From positions 1 to 64,000 of the forward strand of contig JAFRMR010000013.1 of assembly GCA_017430535.1 (NCBI GenBank): a DNA stretch of 64,000 bases, read 5' to 3'. Within the stretch, counting starts at the first letter, position 1. Each line of letters opens with the position of its first letter. The translations under genes and the position numbers were made by a program. Shown in pieces: positions 45,342 through 56,700 of this stretch. The DNA comes from Clostridia bacterium (GTDB lineage: Bacteria; Bacillota; Clostridia; Oscillospirales; Acutalibacteraceae). The notes under the pieces were generated by a model that was given only the letters and a program-made list of their open reading frames with translations, did no database searches and was not told where the DNA came from.

Positions 45342-46844
45342 ATGGCAAAGTACATCATGGCCCTGGACCAGGGAACCACCAGCTCAAGGGCGATAATTTT
45401 TGACAAAGCCGGAAACATAATCTGCAAGGCCCAGAATGAGTTTGAGCAGATTTATCCCGAGGCCGGCTGGGTTGAGCACGATCCCCTTTCAATTCTTTAC
45501 AGCCAGTTTCAGGCTGTTTCCGCCTGCCTTGCAAGCGGCGGCATTTCTCCCTCAGAGATTGCCGGTATAGGTATCACCAACCAGCGCGAAACCACCATAC
45601 TCTGGGACAGGCAGACGGGCAAGCCCGTTTACAACGCCATAGTATGGCAGTGCCGCAGAACTGCGGATTATTGCGAAAAGCTTAAGGAAGAGGGCCTTGG
45701 CGATTATATCAAGGAGCACACCGGTCTTCTTATTGACGCATATTTTTCCGGCACAAAAATCAAATGGATTCTTGATAATGTTCCCGGCGCAAAGAAACTT
45801 GCGGACCAGGGCAGGCTGCTTTTCGGCACGGTTGAAACCTGGATTATCTGGAACCTTACCGGCGGCAGCGTGCATGTAACGGATTATTCAAACGCTTCCA
45901 GAACAATGCTGTTTGATGTGGATAAGCTCTGCTGGGATGAGTACCTGTGCGAAAAGCTGGATATTCCCGTTTCAATCCTTCCCGAGCCCGTTCCCTCCAG
46001 CAAAATTTACGGCAGGGTGGCAAAGGGCATCCTGGGCCTTGAGGCCCTTGAGGGTATCCCCATCAGCGGCGCCATAGGCGACCAGCCCGCGGCTCTGTTC
46101 GGTCAGGCCTGCTTTGAGCCGGGTCAGGCAAAGAATACCTACGGCACCGGCTGTTTCCTGCTGATGAATACCGGCGAAAAGAGAGTTCAGTCCAATAATA
46201 ATCTGCTCACCGGCGTTGCCTGGGGTATAGGTGATAAGGTTGAGTATTCCATAGAGGGTTCCGCTTTCAACGCGGGCTCCGTAATCAAGTGGCTCAGGGA
46301 TGAGCTCCACCTCATTGACAGCGCCCGCCGCTGCGATGAACTGGCAGAGAGCGTGCCCGATGCAAACGGCATTTATTTTGTGCCTGCATTCACCGGCCTC
46401 GGCGCCCCTTACTGGGATATGTATGCCAGGGGAGCCATTGTGGGCCTTACAAGAGGCGTAAACAGAGCCCATGTTGCAAGAAGCGTGCTTGAAGCAATCT
46501 GCTACCAGATGACCGACCTGCTTGAAGCCATGAAGGCGGACAGCGGCATTGATTTTACGGAGCTGAGAGTTGACGGCGGAGCGTCGGTCAGCGATATTAT
46601 GCTCCAGATACAGGCGGATATGATTCAGTGCAGTGTAAACAGGCCCAAAACCGTTGAAACAACGGCCCTCGGCGCCGCTTACCTTGCAGGCCTTGCAGTA
46701 GGATTCTGGGAAAGCAAGGAAGAGATTCAGAAAAACCGCCAGGTTGATAAGGTATTTAAGCCCCAGATGCCCGCAGAGAAGAGAAATGAAATCTATGCCG
46801 GCTGGAAGAGGGCTGTAGAACGTTCGAAAGGATGGATAAAATAA
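45342..46844 (+). CDS. glpK: Glycerol kinase
   Basis: This 500-residue FGGY kinase phosphorylates glycerol to glycerol-3-phosphate. It starts [18 protein letters not shown], the ATP-binding motif of the family, and has [25 protein letters not shown] and [14 protein letters not shown], which are glycerol-kinase blocks not shared by rhamnulokinase. The last gene of the set follows after one base. Grouping with uxaC is unusual, since glycerol is not part of uronate breakdown. Confidence 0.95.
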   Translation: MAKYIMALDQGTTSSRAIIFDKAGNIICKAQNEFEQIYPEAGWVEHDPLSILYSQFQAVSACLASGGISPSEIAGIGITNQRETTILWDRQTGKPVYNAIVWQCRRTADYCEKLKEEGLGDYIKEHTGLLIDAYFSGTKIKWILDNVPGAKKLADQGRLLFGTVETWIIWNLTGGSVHVTDYSNASRTMLFDVDKLCWDEYLCEKLDIPVSILPEPVPSSKIYGRVAKGILGLEALEGIPISGAIGDQPAALFGQACFEPGQAKNTYGTGCFLLMNTGEKRVQSNNNLLTGVAWGIGDKVEYSIEGSAFNAGSVIKWLRDELHLIDSARRCDELAESVPDANGIYFVPAFTGLGAPYWDMYARGAIVGLTRGVNRAHVARSVLEAICYQMTDLLEAMKADSGIDFTELRVDGGASVSDIMLQIQADMIQCSVNRPKTVETTALGAAYLAGLAVGFWESKEEIQKNRQVDKVFKPQMPAEKRNEIYAGWKRAVERSKGWIK

Positions 46845-46845
46845 T

Positions 46846-48018
46846 ATGGATTACGCAAAAGAATCATTAAGGCTCCACGAGCAGTGGAAAGGTAAAATCG
46901 AAGTAATATCAACGGTTCCCGTTGCCAGCAAAGAGGATCTTTCCCTTGCATACACCCCCGGTGTTGCTCAGCCCTGCCTTGAAATCCAGAAGGATATCGA
47001 AAAGAGCTATGAGCTTACCAGAAGGCACAACCTGTGCGCCGTTATCACAGACGGCACCGCAGTTCTGGGCCTGGGCGATATAGGCCCCGAGGCCGGTATG
47101 CCCGTTATGGAGGGCAAATGTGTGCTCTTCAAGTCCTTCGGCGATGTTGACGCCTTCCCCCTCTGCATAAAGAGCAAGGATGTTGATGAAATAGTAAACA
47201 CAATTTACCTTATTTCCGGCTCCTTCGGCGGCATTAACCTTGAGGATATAGCCGCGCCCCGCTGCTTTGAGATTGAGCGTAAGCTCAAGGAAAAGTGCGA
47301 TATCCCCATTTTCCACGATGACCAGCACGGCACCGCTATTATCACCCTTGCGGGCCTTATGAACGCCCTTAAGGTTGTAGGCAAAAAGAAAGAGAATGTA
47401 AAGATTGTTACCTCCGGCGCAGGCGCCGCCGCAATCTCAATTACCAAGCTTCTCCTTTCCGCCGGCTTCAGAAATATTGTTATGACCGACAGAAAAGGTG
47501 CTATCTATAAAGGCAGAGACGGCCTTAACTGGATTAAGGAAGAGATGGCTGAGGTTACCAACCTTGCCGGCGAAAAGGGAACCCTTGCCGATGTAATCAA
47601 GGGCGCCGATGTATTTATCGGTGTTTCCGCCCCCGGCACCGTTACCGTTGATATGGTTAAGTCCATGAATAAAGACGCCATTGTTTTTGCCTGCGCCAAC
47701 CCCACCCCCGAAATCTTCCCCGAGGATGCCAAAGCCGGCGGAGCAAGAGTTATTTCAACCGGCAGAAGCGACTACCCCAACCAGATCAACAATGTGCTTG
47801 CATTCCCCGGCGTATTCCGCGGCACATTTGATGTAAGAGCCAGCGACATCAATGAAGAGATGAAGATGGCGGCTGCTCAGGCCCTTTCCGGCCTTATTTC
47901 CGATGAAGAGCTCTGCGAGGATTATATTATCCCCAAGGCCTTTGACCCCAGAGTAGGCCCCGCAGTTGCAAAGGCAGTTGCAGAAGCTGCCCGCAAGAGC
48001 GGCGTTGCAAGAATCTGA
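46846..48018 (+). CDS. Malic enzyme (decarboxylating)
   Basis: This 390-residue enzyme converts malate to pyruvate and CO2 with reduction of NAD or NADP. Typical blocks are AYTPGVAQPC (about residues 34-43), TDGTAVLGLGDIGP (about 66-79), IFHDDQHGTAI (about 157-167), the dinucleotide-binding SGAGAAAI and FACANPTPEI. The short length is that of the bacterial single-domain form without the phosphotransacetylase-like extension. A terminator follows 27 bp after the stop. Confidence 0.93.
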   Translation: MDYAKESLRLHEQWKGKIEVISTVPVASKEDLSLAYTPGVAQPCLEIQKDIEKSYELTRRHNLCAVITDGTAVLGLGDIGPEAGMPVMEGKCVLFKSFGDVDAFPLCIKSKDVDEIVNTIYLISGSFGGINLEDIAAPRCFEIERKLKEKCDIPIFHDDQHGTAIITLAGLMNALKVVGKKKENVKIVTSGAGAAAISITKLLLSAGFRNIVMTDRKGAIYKGRDGLNWIKEEMAEVTNLAGEKGTLADVIKGADVFIGVSAPGTVTVDMVKSMNKDAIVFACANPTPEIFPEDAKAGGARVISTGRSDYPNQINNVLAFPGVFRGTFDVRASDINEEMKMAAAQALSGLISDEELCEDYIIPKAFDPRVGPAVAKAVAEAARKSGVARI

Positions 48019-48044
48019 GTGTAAATCAGCACAGAGAATCACTT

Positions 48045-48079
48045 TCCCGGAGAAATTTTTCTCCGGGATTTTCTTTTTT
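48045..48079 (+). terminator. Terminator of the uxaC-glpK-malic enzyme run
   Basis: TCCCGGAGAAA from 48045 pairs with TTTCTCCGGGA ending at 48068, followed by a T-rich tail. It marks the end of the metabolic transcript. Confidence 0.9.
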
Positions 48080-48318
48080 GAAAGTTGCAGTGCTGAAATT
48101 TTTTTAAACTCAGCTTGAAAATCAACAGTAAATGTTCACAAATCAAATAATGAAAATTTATATATATTAAATAAAAATTATCGCGTGCGGGCGTTTATTT
48201 TATAAAATACTTGCATTATACATTTATTTTATAATATAATTCATCCGTATAAATACCCGTAATTCATTGGCTCTGAATTCGGGCACAAATGCAATTCTCT
48301 ACTCAAGGAGGAAACAAA

Positions 48319-51300
48319 ATGAAAAGATCCAAAAAACTTCTCAGCCTCTTGCTCTGCTTTGCACTGCTCCTCGGCACAATAGCCACAGGGGTAAGTGTAT
48401 ATGCAGAAGGTGATGAGGTAACATCCACGGTATTGTCATATGCAGAACTTGACGGACAATACGACAATTTCGTGTATCTTGCCACGGAATTCTATAATTC
48501 CAAAGGAGAACTGCTGGGCAAAAATGCCACGGTTTCCGAGGGTGAAACTCTGACTTGTAAACTTTATTACAAGACAGATTATACTATGTTCAAAAATAAT
48601 ACTCCTGTAATCGTTTTTGATAACAGGCTGCTTGACTGTCCCTCTCAGGCCCAGTTTACTCTTGTTGAATCGGAATGCCGAGAGATATCGGGCACAAAGA
48701 AAACAGTTGATCTTATTACATATGATTTTGATGATGACGGCAACGAAGTTGAACTGTTTAAATATCCCGATCTTATTGATGGCGTAACCGCTGACGAGGC
48801 TAAATTCTGGACTGCCCTTCAGCTTACCCTGAATTCTTGGAATGCTGCCGGCACAGATGGCGCAGGTAATGCTTATGCAAAAAATCAGGTTAAGGCCGAC
48901 CTTACATCAGATGATCCTGTTGCTGTTTTCACGGTTAATGTCAAGGATAATCCTTCTTATAAAGATAGCGACAATAACACTGTTATTGTTAATGAGGGTT
49001 TCGCCAAAATAATGCCGGAATTATATACCTGCTATTACACAACAAATAAAGGTCCTGCCCAGATATCAATAGGAGTAAGCGGTACTAACGGATATAAAGC
49101 AAAAGCTGACAAATTTATTATTGATGCCGATTATAACTTTACCGTTTCAAGGGATAAAACAGTTACCTTCAAAGACGGCGAAGATGTTATCAGCACAGCT
49201 ACAGTTGCCAAAGGCGGCAAGCTTACTGCGGATCAGATTCCCGACACTTCCGAAATAGAAGGTTTCTATAAGTGGGCCGATTCAAGCGCAAACTTTGTGG
49301 AAAATCTTACTGCAATTACCGTAAACGATAACCTTACCTTCTATGCTGTTAAATCAACCGAAACCGTCGCTTTAACCCTTGACCCGGGTGACGGTTATTT
49401 CGGTGAGCTTTCAGAAGAACTTCTCGAGAATGCAGAAGTAGTGACTGATGAGGAAACAGGCAAAATCACATCAATCACACTTCAGGTTCCCGTTACCGGG
49501 TTTGATATAAGCCCTTATACCCCCTCCATTGACGGCGGCGCAGAATTTGACGAATGGGTTGATTCCCAGGGCAAAGGCTTTGACGGCACCTTCTCTGCAG
49601 CTATAGCCGAGCTCAGCCTTACCGCTCACTACGGCGGCGGGGTTGTTATCAAGTACCTGCCTCTGGATTATGAACTGGAAGAGGTCGAGGTTCTTATCCC
49701 CGTTGATGAGGAACCGGTTGAGGAGCCCGGCGAAGGCGGCGAACCTGCGGAACCCGCAGAGCCTGCCGAGCCCGGTGATGACGAATCCGGCGAAGAGGAA
49801 AAGAACACCATAACCCGCCCGGTGTGGAAAGAACTTTTCACCTATTACGGCCCTTATGGCGAAGCTCTTTCCAACGCGGATCTTATCAGCATCCAGAAAA
49901 AGGTAAATGAAAAGTATGCCGAGATAAATGAAGGCAGCGGTGCGGCAGATTACGGCCTGACTGTTACTTTCACAGACGGCAACAATACCGCAAGCAGGCT
50001 TGATGCGAGTGCGGCCAAACCTACATTTTTCAAAGTTAATGAGCCCACTACAGCATTGGCGGCAAAAGATATAAACAGAGGGGTATATGTATTCGGCGAA
50101 AGTATTACCGCTTTGTATATCAATATAGCTGTTACCATCAATATTGAGGTTTTCAGACCCACATTTGATGATGAAGGCAATGCCATAAAGGATGAAAACA
50201 GCACCTACGGTTTTGCCTGGGAGCAGGTTGAGCTTCAGCCCGCTTACACCACCATAGTTTTCCCCTCCGCCACCACAAATTATAATGAAGATACCGGAGA
50301 AGTCACTCTTATTACATATAAGAATATGACTCTCAATATAGCATTGCCTACCAGATCATCCATAGCAAGAAAAGAAGGCAATGAGAACAAGAGCGAGGAA
50401 GAAATTGAAAATATAGTAAATGACAGCGCTTTAAGCTTTATTGATATTGCCGATATAGGCCTTGTGTATGATAAGGTTACTTATAAAGCAACTTACAAAG
50501 ATGAAAACGGCCTTAAGATGACCGCCGGCAAAGATGACAAGGCTACCCGTGTTCTCTGCAAAGTCAAGAACCGTATTGATAAGAACTCTCTGCTTCCCGA
50601 GGAGGAGAGACCCGTTGATGACCAGGGTAACCCCGTTGTTGATATGTCCCTTATCAGGGTTTATGCCGTTCTTGAAGACAGAACCTTCCATATCGGCTAC
50701 AATATTGATGACTATGTCTATGCTTCCGATAAAGAGTTTGTTTTAGGCGACACCGTAGAGATGGAAGATATCAAGCAGGTTGCCCGTGCAGACTTTGTTA
50801 TTGCAAGCTATGCAAATGAAAACGGAGAAAGAAACGAAGCCGCTTATAAGGATCACATTGTAAATACAACAGACCTTTACCTCTCCGGTACTCCCGTTGA
50901 CAAGACCGGTTATGAGCTTGTTAATATTTATTACAATAATGCTGACGGCGAGCAGGTCAATATAAATGACGGCGGCACAGCTCTTATTGACAGAGACTTT
51001 GTCACAGCCTATTCCAAGTCTCCCAATGCGGATGACTATGATGACCTTTACCTTTCCTTCAACACTCAGTGGATAGGCAAGGACTACACATTCAACCTTT
51101 ACTACAAGAATTCAAAAGAGGAATGGAAACTTCTTGAAACCAAGGTGTTCTCCGGCTCCGAGCAGGTTACCTACAACGCAATGGTAGGTATGGGCTCCAA
51201 GCTTGAAAAGAAGATTCAGGAAGACTGCCCCTCATTCCTTATTCCTTCAAACTCCGGCTTCTCAACAGAGAAGGACGGCTCCGCCAGAACAATCTTTGCT

Positions 51301-52242
51301 TATGAGGCGGATAACGAAACCAACAGTCTTGATATTTATGTGTGCTATTCCGGCGCCGCCCGCTATGCGTTCCTTGATTACAACAACGCTTATGATGATC
51401 AGGGCAACCTGAATGTTGATAAAGTAGGCGAAACCAGAAGGTACAGAAAATATTCTCTTATGTACGGCAGCACGCTTTACGATCCCGCTTATGATCCGGA
51501 AAAAGCGGCTGATACCGCCGAGGAACCTGTATTCTACGGAATTATGAACGGCGGCATGAACATTGCGAACTATCCTGTTGCTTACCAGAAGAAGGACGGC
51601 GACGGCAACCTGATGTATGAGGCCGTACAGGAAGAGAAAAAAGATGAAGAGGGCAACATTGTTTATAATGAAGACGGCACTCCCGTAATGGTGGATAAGC
51701 TTGACGAAGAAGGCAATGTTGTTCCCGATAAAGAAAAACCCATTATGGTTGACCCCAAGGGCAGCACCGTTGAAAGACCTTACCGTAACTGCGAATTCAT
51801 GGGATTCAAGGTTTACTATGTAGACGGCGTTTACAGCGCATTTGAAGATCTTCCCGATGTTTCCGAATGGAAGGAAGGCTACAATGACCGCAATGAAAAA
51901 GGCGCCCAGCACCTTTACACCACCACTATCGTTCAGCTCCAGTGGAAACCGGATTCTGATTTCCTGATCAGAGTTTATGATGATAAGGGCCAGCTTTCAT
52001 TCGCCCTTGGTAAGGACTGGAAGAGATACTATTGGGATATCAACGGCAACCCCTGCAAGAAGGGTGAAAATGTACTTGTTGAGGATCGCGAAAATAACTT
52101 CTGCATCCTTATCACAATCAATAAAGAAGAAGGAAACGGCTATTATCTTCAGGCGGTTTCATTCAGCAAGACCTTCCTGAATATGTCGGTAACCAGCGGT
52201 TACCTGCCGGTTATCCTTGAACTCGTAAAGGGACTTATTTAA
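48319..52242 (+). CDS. Large secreted surface protein, unknown type
   Basis: This 1307-residue protein has a signal peptide (MKRSKKLLSLLLCFALLLGT, cut after VYA near residue 29). ATG 48319 is set by AAGGAGG upstream. Residues about 285-345 look like an InlB/beta-grasp-type repeat (FYKWADSSANF). Near residues 460-485 is a Pro-Glu-rich linker (EEPGEGGEPAEPAEPAEP). The rest is strand-rich with many acidic turns (such as DDEGN, DEEGN) that could bind calcium. There is no LPXTG anchor; it ends in a short hydrophobic helix (LPVILELVKGLI). It may bind host or plant surfaces. Four secreted proteins of related style lie downstream. Confidence 0.8.
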   Translation: MKRSKKLLSLLLCFALLLGTIATGVSVYAEGDEVTSTVLSYAELDGQYDNFVYLATEFYNSKGELLGKNATVSEGETLTCKLYYKTDYTMFKNNTPVIVFDNRLLDCPSQAQFTLVESECREISGTKKTVDLITYDFDDDGNEVELFKYPDLIDGVTADEAKFWTALQLTLNSWNAAGTDGAGNAYAKNQVKADLTSDDPVAVFTVNVKDNPSYKDSDNNTVIVNEGFAKIMPELYTCYYTTNKGPAQISIGVSGTNGYKAKADKFIIDADYNFTVSRDKTVTFKDGEDVISTATVAKGGKLTADQIPDTSEIEGFYKWADSSANFVENLTAITVNDNLTFYAVKSTETVALTLDPGDGYFGELSEELLENAEVVTDEETGKITSITLQVPVTGFDISPYTPSIDGGAEFDEWVDSQGKGFDGTFSAAIAELSLTAHYGGGVVIKYLPLDYELEEVEVLIPVDEEPVEEPGEGGEPAEPAEPAEPGDDESGEEEKNTITRPVWKELFTYYGPYGEALSNADLISIQKKVNEKYAEINEGSGAADYGLTVTFTDGNNTASRLDASAAKPTFFKVNEPTTALAAKDINRGVYVFGESITALYINIAVTINIEVFRPTFDDEGNAIKDENSTYGFAWEQVELQPAYTTIVFPSATTNYNEDTGEVTLITYKNMTLNIALPTRSSIARKEGNENKSEEEIENIVNDSALSFIDIADIGLVYDKVTYKATYKDENGLKMTAGKDDKATRVLCKVKNRIDKNSLLPEEERPVDDQGNPVVDMSLIRVYAVLEDRTFHIGYNIDDYVYASDKEFVLGDTVEMEDIKQVARADFVIASYANENGERNEAAYKDHIVNTTDLYLSGTPVDKTGYELVNIYYNNADGEQVNINDGGTALIDRDFVTAYSKSPNADDYDDLYLSFNTQWIGKDYTFNLYYKNSKEEWKLLETKVFSGSEQVTYNAMVGMGSKLEKKIQEDCPSFLIPSNSGFSTEKDGSARTIFAYEADNETNSLDIYVCYSGAARYAFLDYNNAYDDQGNLNVDKVGETRRYRKYSLMYGSTLYDPAYDPEKAADTAEEPVFYGIMNGGMNIANYPVAYQKKDGDGNLMYEAVQEEKKDEEGNIVYNEDGTPVMVDKLDEEGNVVPDKEKPIMVDPKGSTVERPYRNCEFMGFKVYYVDGVYSAFEDLPDVSEWKEGYNDRNEKGAQHLYTTTIVQLQWKPDSDFLIRVYDDKGQLSFALGKDWKRYYWDINGNPCKKGENVLVEDRENNFCILITINKEEGNGYYLQAVSFSKTFLNMSVTSGYLPVILELVKGLI

Positions 52243-52288
52243 GCCAACAGCCATCGTACAGATGCTGAAATATAAGGAGGAAATCACA

Positions 52289-52459
52289 ATGGCATACATT
52301 ATCAATGATGAATGCATTTCCTGCGGCGCTTGTGCGGCAGATTGCCCCGTTGAGGCTATCTCCGAAGGCGACGGAAAGTATGTTATCGATGCTGACGCCT
52401 GCATCGAATGCGGCGCTTGTGCAGATAACTGCCCCGTAGGTGCTCCCACAGCCGAATAA
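52289..52459 (+). CDS. 2[4Fe-4S] ferredoxin
   Basis: This 56-residue ferredoxin has two complete C-x2-C-x2-C-x3-C-P motifs, CISCGACAADCP and CIECGACADNCP, holding two 4Fe-4S clusters. AAGGAGG precedes ATG 52289. It is the clostridial electron carrier type. Its place between two genes for secreted proteins is odd; it has its own strong ribosome site and a GC-rich hairpin behind it, so it is probably an independent gene. Confidence 0.96.
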   Translation: MAYIINDECISCGACAADCPVEAISEGDGKYVIDADACIECGACADNCPVGAPTAE

Positions 52460-52474
52460 TTCGACTGGAACGGC

Positions 52475-52499
52475 GCAGCCGCCGTATACCGGCGGCTGC
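52475..52499 (+). terminator. GC-rich hairpin after ferredoxin
   Basis: GCAGCCGCC at 52475-52483 pairs with GGCGGCTGC at 52491-52499. No T run follows, so it may stabilise the abundant ferredoxin mRNA as well as slow transcription. Confidence 0.55.
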
Positions 52500-52589
52500 C
52501 CGAAAAAGGCACCTTGATTTTCAGGCAGAATTCAATCCGGTTTTACCGGTAAACTATACAGAAAACTAAAACGGAAAGAGGTCCCGATT

Positions 52590-53681
52590 ATGATAAAAAA
52601 GATAATCGCAGTCATAATGGCTCTTGTGCTTGCTCTTTCGCTTGGTATGGCAGCTTTTGCCGCCGATGCCGGCGAGAAGAAGGAAGAGCCCGCTGCTGAG
52701 CAGTACGATTACAACCAGGATCCCCTCGTTACCGCTACTGCATCAACAGTAACCGACTACGCCAACGGAGATTTAATTCACGCTCTCAAGGATGTGGTTG
52801 ATAAAGACGGTATCCCCGTAACCGACAAAGACGGCAATGTAAAGCAGGAAATAGAAAAGGACGAGAAGGGCGAGCCAAAAGTTTACCTCGGTACAAAAAC
52901 ATACGCCATGTACCAGGTTACGGCAAAGAAAATGTTCGCTCTCAACGATGTTCCTTCCTATACATTTACTCAGGAGCTTAAAAACTCCGACGGCACTCCC
53001 ATTATTGATGAAACAACCGGAGAGCCCAGAACAGAGGAAATCACCTACAAAGTCAAAGAAGGCGGCGACGGTGATTCCGTTAAATATGAAGGCATTCCCG
53101 TTTACGCATACTATGCAGTAAAGTGCCCCAAGTGCAAGATGGCAACCGGCGGATATACATATTATGAAATATATTCTGCAAACGCAGGCTGCTGCCCCCA
53201 CTGCGGCTTTACCTTCCCCTCACCTTCAGATGAGAGCATGGTATTCTACAGGTTCATCGTAGTAAGCCGTATGAGCACAGATAACCCCACCAGCGAAAGC
53301 AAGTATTACGATAAGTTCAAGGAATATGATTTCACCAAATATTCGGGTGATGTATTCGGTGACAGCGCCCAGTATTACGGCGAAGGCAAAGACCTTCCCC
53401 AGCAGTTCCTTACTTATGAAAATGTATATGATGAAACCATCTATGATGAAGGCAAGCAGGATTTCGGCGCTACCGTTGAAACCCTTACCGGGTTCCAGAC
53501 CAGCGGCAAAGCCAAAAACAGCACCACATCCACCCTCTACGGTATGCTTTCAAGCATAGAACTCTGGCTTGAGCCCATCACTCAGTTCCTCAGCAATTCC
53601 ATGTTTGTTCAGATGAGAACAAATATTAAGGAAGGCTGGTATAAGATTATTGATGCCATCCTTACAGCTCCGTTCACATAA
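52590..53681 (+). CDS. Secreted protein with zinc-ribbon-like motif
   Basis: This 363-residue protein has a signal peptide (MIKKIIAVIMALVLALSLGM, cut near AFA-AD, residue 25). It has an acidic spacer and two cysteine pairs, KCPKCKMATGG (about residues 176-186) and CCPHCGFTF (about 204-212), that look like a zinc ribbon, rare in an exported protein. The C terminus is helical and aromatic (LTAPFT end). GAAAGAGG lies before the ATG. The function is unknown. It shares the small-secreted-protein style of the genes on both sides. Confidence 0.75.
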   Translation: MIKKIIAVIMALVLALSLGMAAFAADAGEKKEEPAAEQYDYNQDPLVTATASTVTDYANGDLIHALKDVVDKDGIPVTDKDGNVKQEIEKDEKGEPKVYLGTKTYAMYQVTAKKMFALNDVPSYTFTQELKNSDGTPIIDETTGEPRTEEITYKVKEGGDGDSVKYEGIPVYAYYAVKCPKCKMATGGYTYYEIYSANAGCCPHCGFTFPSPSDESMVFYRFIVVSRMSTDNPTSESKYYDKFKEYDFTKYSGDVFGDSAQYYGEGKDLPQQFLTYENVYDETIYDEGKQDFGATVETLTGFQTSGKAKNSTTSTLYGMLSSIELWLEPITQFLSNSMFVQMRTNIKEGWYKIIDAILTAPFT

Positions 53682-53731
53682 TACGGACCGGCAGCAACTT
53701 TTCACTTAAAAAGCATTAAGGAGAAAGATTT

Positions 53732-56700
53732 ATGAAAAAATCATTCAGAAAGGTTCTTCCGCTGTTGGTTGCCGTTGCAATGATATTCGGTGTTATGACC
53801 TTCTCATTGCTTACTGCATCTGCTGCGGATGATACAGGTTCCTGCGGATCTTCGGTTACCTACACCTATGATTCCGCAAAGAAGGCCCTCACCCTGAGCG
53901 GTTCCGGTCCGATGTCTGCTTATAAAGAATATACAGAACTTCCCTGGGCTGCTTATGCCGCCGATGTTCAGAGCGTAACCGTCGGTAAGGATGTTACAAC
54001 AATCGCAAACTTTGCGTTCCAGAAGATGACCTCCCTCAAGAAGGTTTCAATAGCTTCAAGCGTAACAAAAATCGGCACAAGAGCTTTTGCAGGTTGTTCT
54101 TCACTTGAAAGCATCGTACTTCCGGATTCCGTGAAGTCTCTCGGACCTATCGTTTTCTCAGATTGTACCGCTCTTAAAACCGTTACCATAGGCAGCGGCA
54201 TTACCAGCCTTACAACATCTCTGTTCCAGAACTGCGAAAACATCAAATCCATTACAATTCCGTCCTCTGTTGTTAAGGTTGATGATACGGCTTTTGCCGG
54301 CTGTACCTCCCTTGAAAGCATCACTGTTCCCGATTCCGTAACAGAACTGGGCCAGGGCGTTTTCTCCGGCTGTACTGCCCTTAAAACCGCTACTTTAAGC
54401 CCCAACATTGAGGGTATAAATATGACTGCATTCAGAAACTGCACTTCTCTTGAAGAGATTGCCGTTCCTCTTGCAGCCAAGTCCATAGGCAAAAATGCTT
54501 TTGCGGGTTGCACTTCCCTTGAGAAAGTTACAATCCCCGCAACTGTTGAAAATATTGATTCGTCAGCTTTTACGGGCGCACCTGTTACCAAGCTTGCAAT
54601 TTCAGGCAATTCCGAAATGCCGGATTTCCAGAGCGCCAACAATGTTCCCTGGAGCAACCTTGCCGAAGCTATTGATACCGTTGAAATACTCAGCGGAGTT
54701 AAATCCGTAGGCAATAACGCCTTCAAGGGCTTTACCGCTCTCACAGACCTTACTGTTGCCGACACCGTTACCTCAATCGGTGACGAGGCATTCAGCGGCT
54801 GTACCGCTCTTGCGGAAATAGAGCTTCCCGATTCAATAGCAAACATAGGCGTAAATGCTTTTGCAGATACCGCTTACTATACCAACGATGAAAAGTGGGA
54901 AGACGGCACCCTTTATATCAGCAAGCACCTTATAAAGGGCAATGCCGAAGTAATCAGCGATGACTTCACCGTTAAAGCCGATACCAAGTGTATTGCAGAT
55001 GAAGCCTGCAAAGAAGCAACCGGAATCACTTCCGTAACCGTTTCCGATGCAACCACTATAGGCGACAGAGCCTTTGCCGGCTGCACCGCTCTTGAAACTG
55101 CAACCGTTAAGGCTGTTACAATTGCCGAGTCGGCATTTGAGGGCTGTACCGCTCTCAAAACCGCTACTCTGGGCTCCGGCACAAAGACAATTGCTGCCAA
55201 CGCATTCAAAGACTGCGCCGCTCTTGAAACCGCTTCAATCCCGGGCTCTGTTTCTTCCATAGCAGGCAGCGCTTTTGCAGGCTGCTCCTCACTCAAGAGT
55301 GCGGTTCTCGGCGATGATATAACCGAAATCACAGATTCAATGTTTGAAGGCTGCGAAAACCTTGAAAGCATCAGAATCGGCAATAAGGTTGTAAGCATAG
55401 GCGCCGCAGCATTTAAAGATTGTAAGAATCTTAAATCAATAGCTATCCCCGATTCCGTAACTATGGTCGGCAACGAAGCATTTTCCGGCTGCGAATCCCT
55501 TGCAACCGCTACAATGGGTAAAGGTGTTACGGTAATCCCCGCCTCAATGTTTGAAGGCTGTTCAAGCCTGAAGAGCTTCACTATAGGTGAGCAGATTGTC
55601 AACATAGGCGCCAACGCTTTCAAAGACTGCACATCCCTTGAAAGCATTGTTATCCCCGATGTTAAAGTTCCCGAGGTTGCGGACGGCTCAGAAGCTGAAA
55701 TCGTAACCCTTGTAGGCAATAATGTGTTTGAAGGCTGTACCGCTCTTAAGAGCGCAACCGTCGGCACAGGCGTTAAAATCCTTCCCGAAGCCGCTTTTCA
55801 GGGCTGTACCGCTCTTACAAATGTTACCCTTAAAGAAGGTGTTACAAAGCTGAGTGTAGGTTCATTCAAGGATTGTACCGCTCTTGCAAAGATTGAAATC
55901 CCCGCTACCGTTACGGATATTGAGTCCAATGTTTTTGACGGCTGCACCGCCCTCAAGAATGTTTCAATGCCCATAACCGTGCTCTCCGTTGCAGGCGATG
56001 CTTTTGGAGAAACAACGGGAGTAACCCTTACAATGACCGGCAGCGGTTCAATGAACCCTGCATATAAACTTAAAACAGATGTTCCCTGGAACGGAATTTA
56101 TAAGGCAATTTCCGGCGTTGAATTCCAGGACGGCATCACCAGGATTACCAACAGTGTATTCCAGGGCTTTTCCGAAGTTAAAACACTCAAGATACCCTCA
56201 TCTGTTGAGTATATCGGCGGTAACGCATTCAGCGGTTGCACAAGCCTTGAGTCTGTTGTGGTTCCCGACAGTGTTACTATTCTGAGTAACTTCGCATTCT
56301 ATAACTGTACTGCTCTTAAATCCGCTACCATAGGTTCAGGCGTTGCAATGATTGAGGCCCATACCTTTGACCTTTGCGAAAGCCTCGAAAAGGTTACCCT
56401 TAAATCAGGCCTGGAAACCATTGATACCGACGCCTTCAATGCCTGCACAAGCCTTAAGCAGATCAAGTTCCCCGCAACTCTCAAGACCATAGGCAAAACT
56501 GCTTTTGAAAACTGTACCGCTCTTGAAGCAGTTGCCCTTCCCAACAGTATGGAACTGGTTGACGGTTCCGCTTTCGAAGGCTGTACCGCTCTTAAATCTT
56601 TCGATTCCGGTAAAGGGCTCAAGACCATAGGCGAAGGCGCATTCAGGAACTGTGCCGCCCTTGACAAGATTACCCTTACCGATAATCTTGAGGAAATCCA

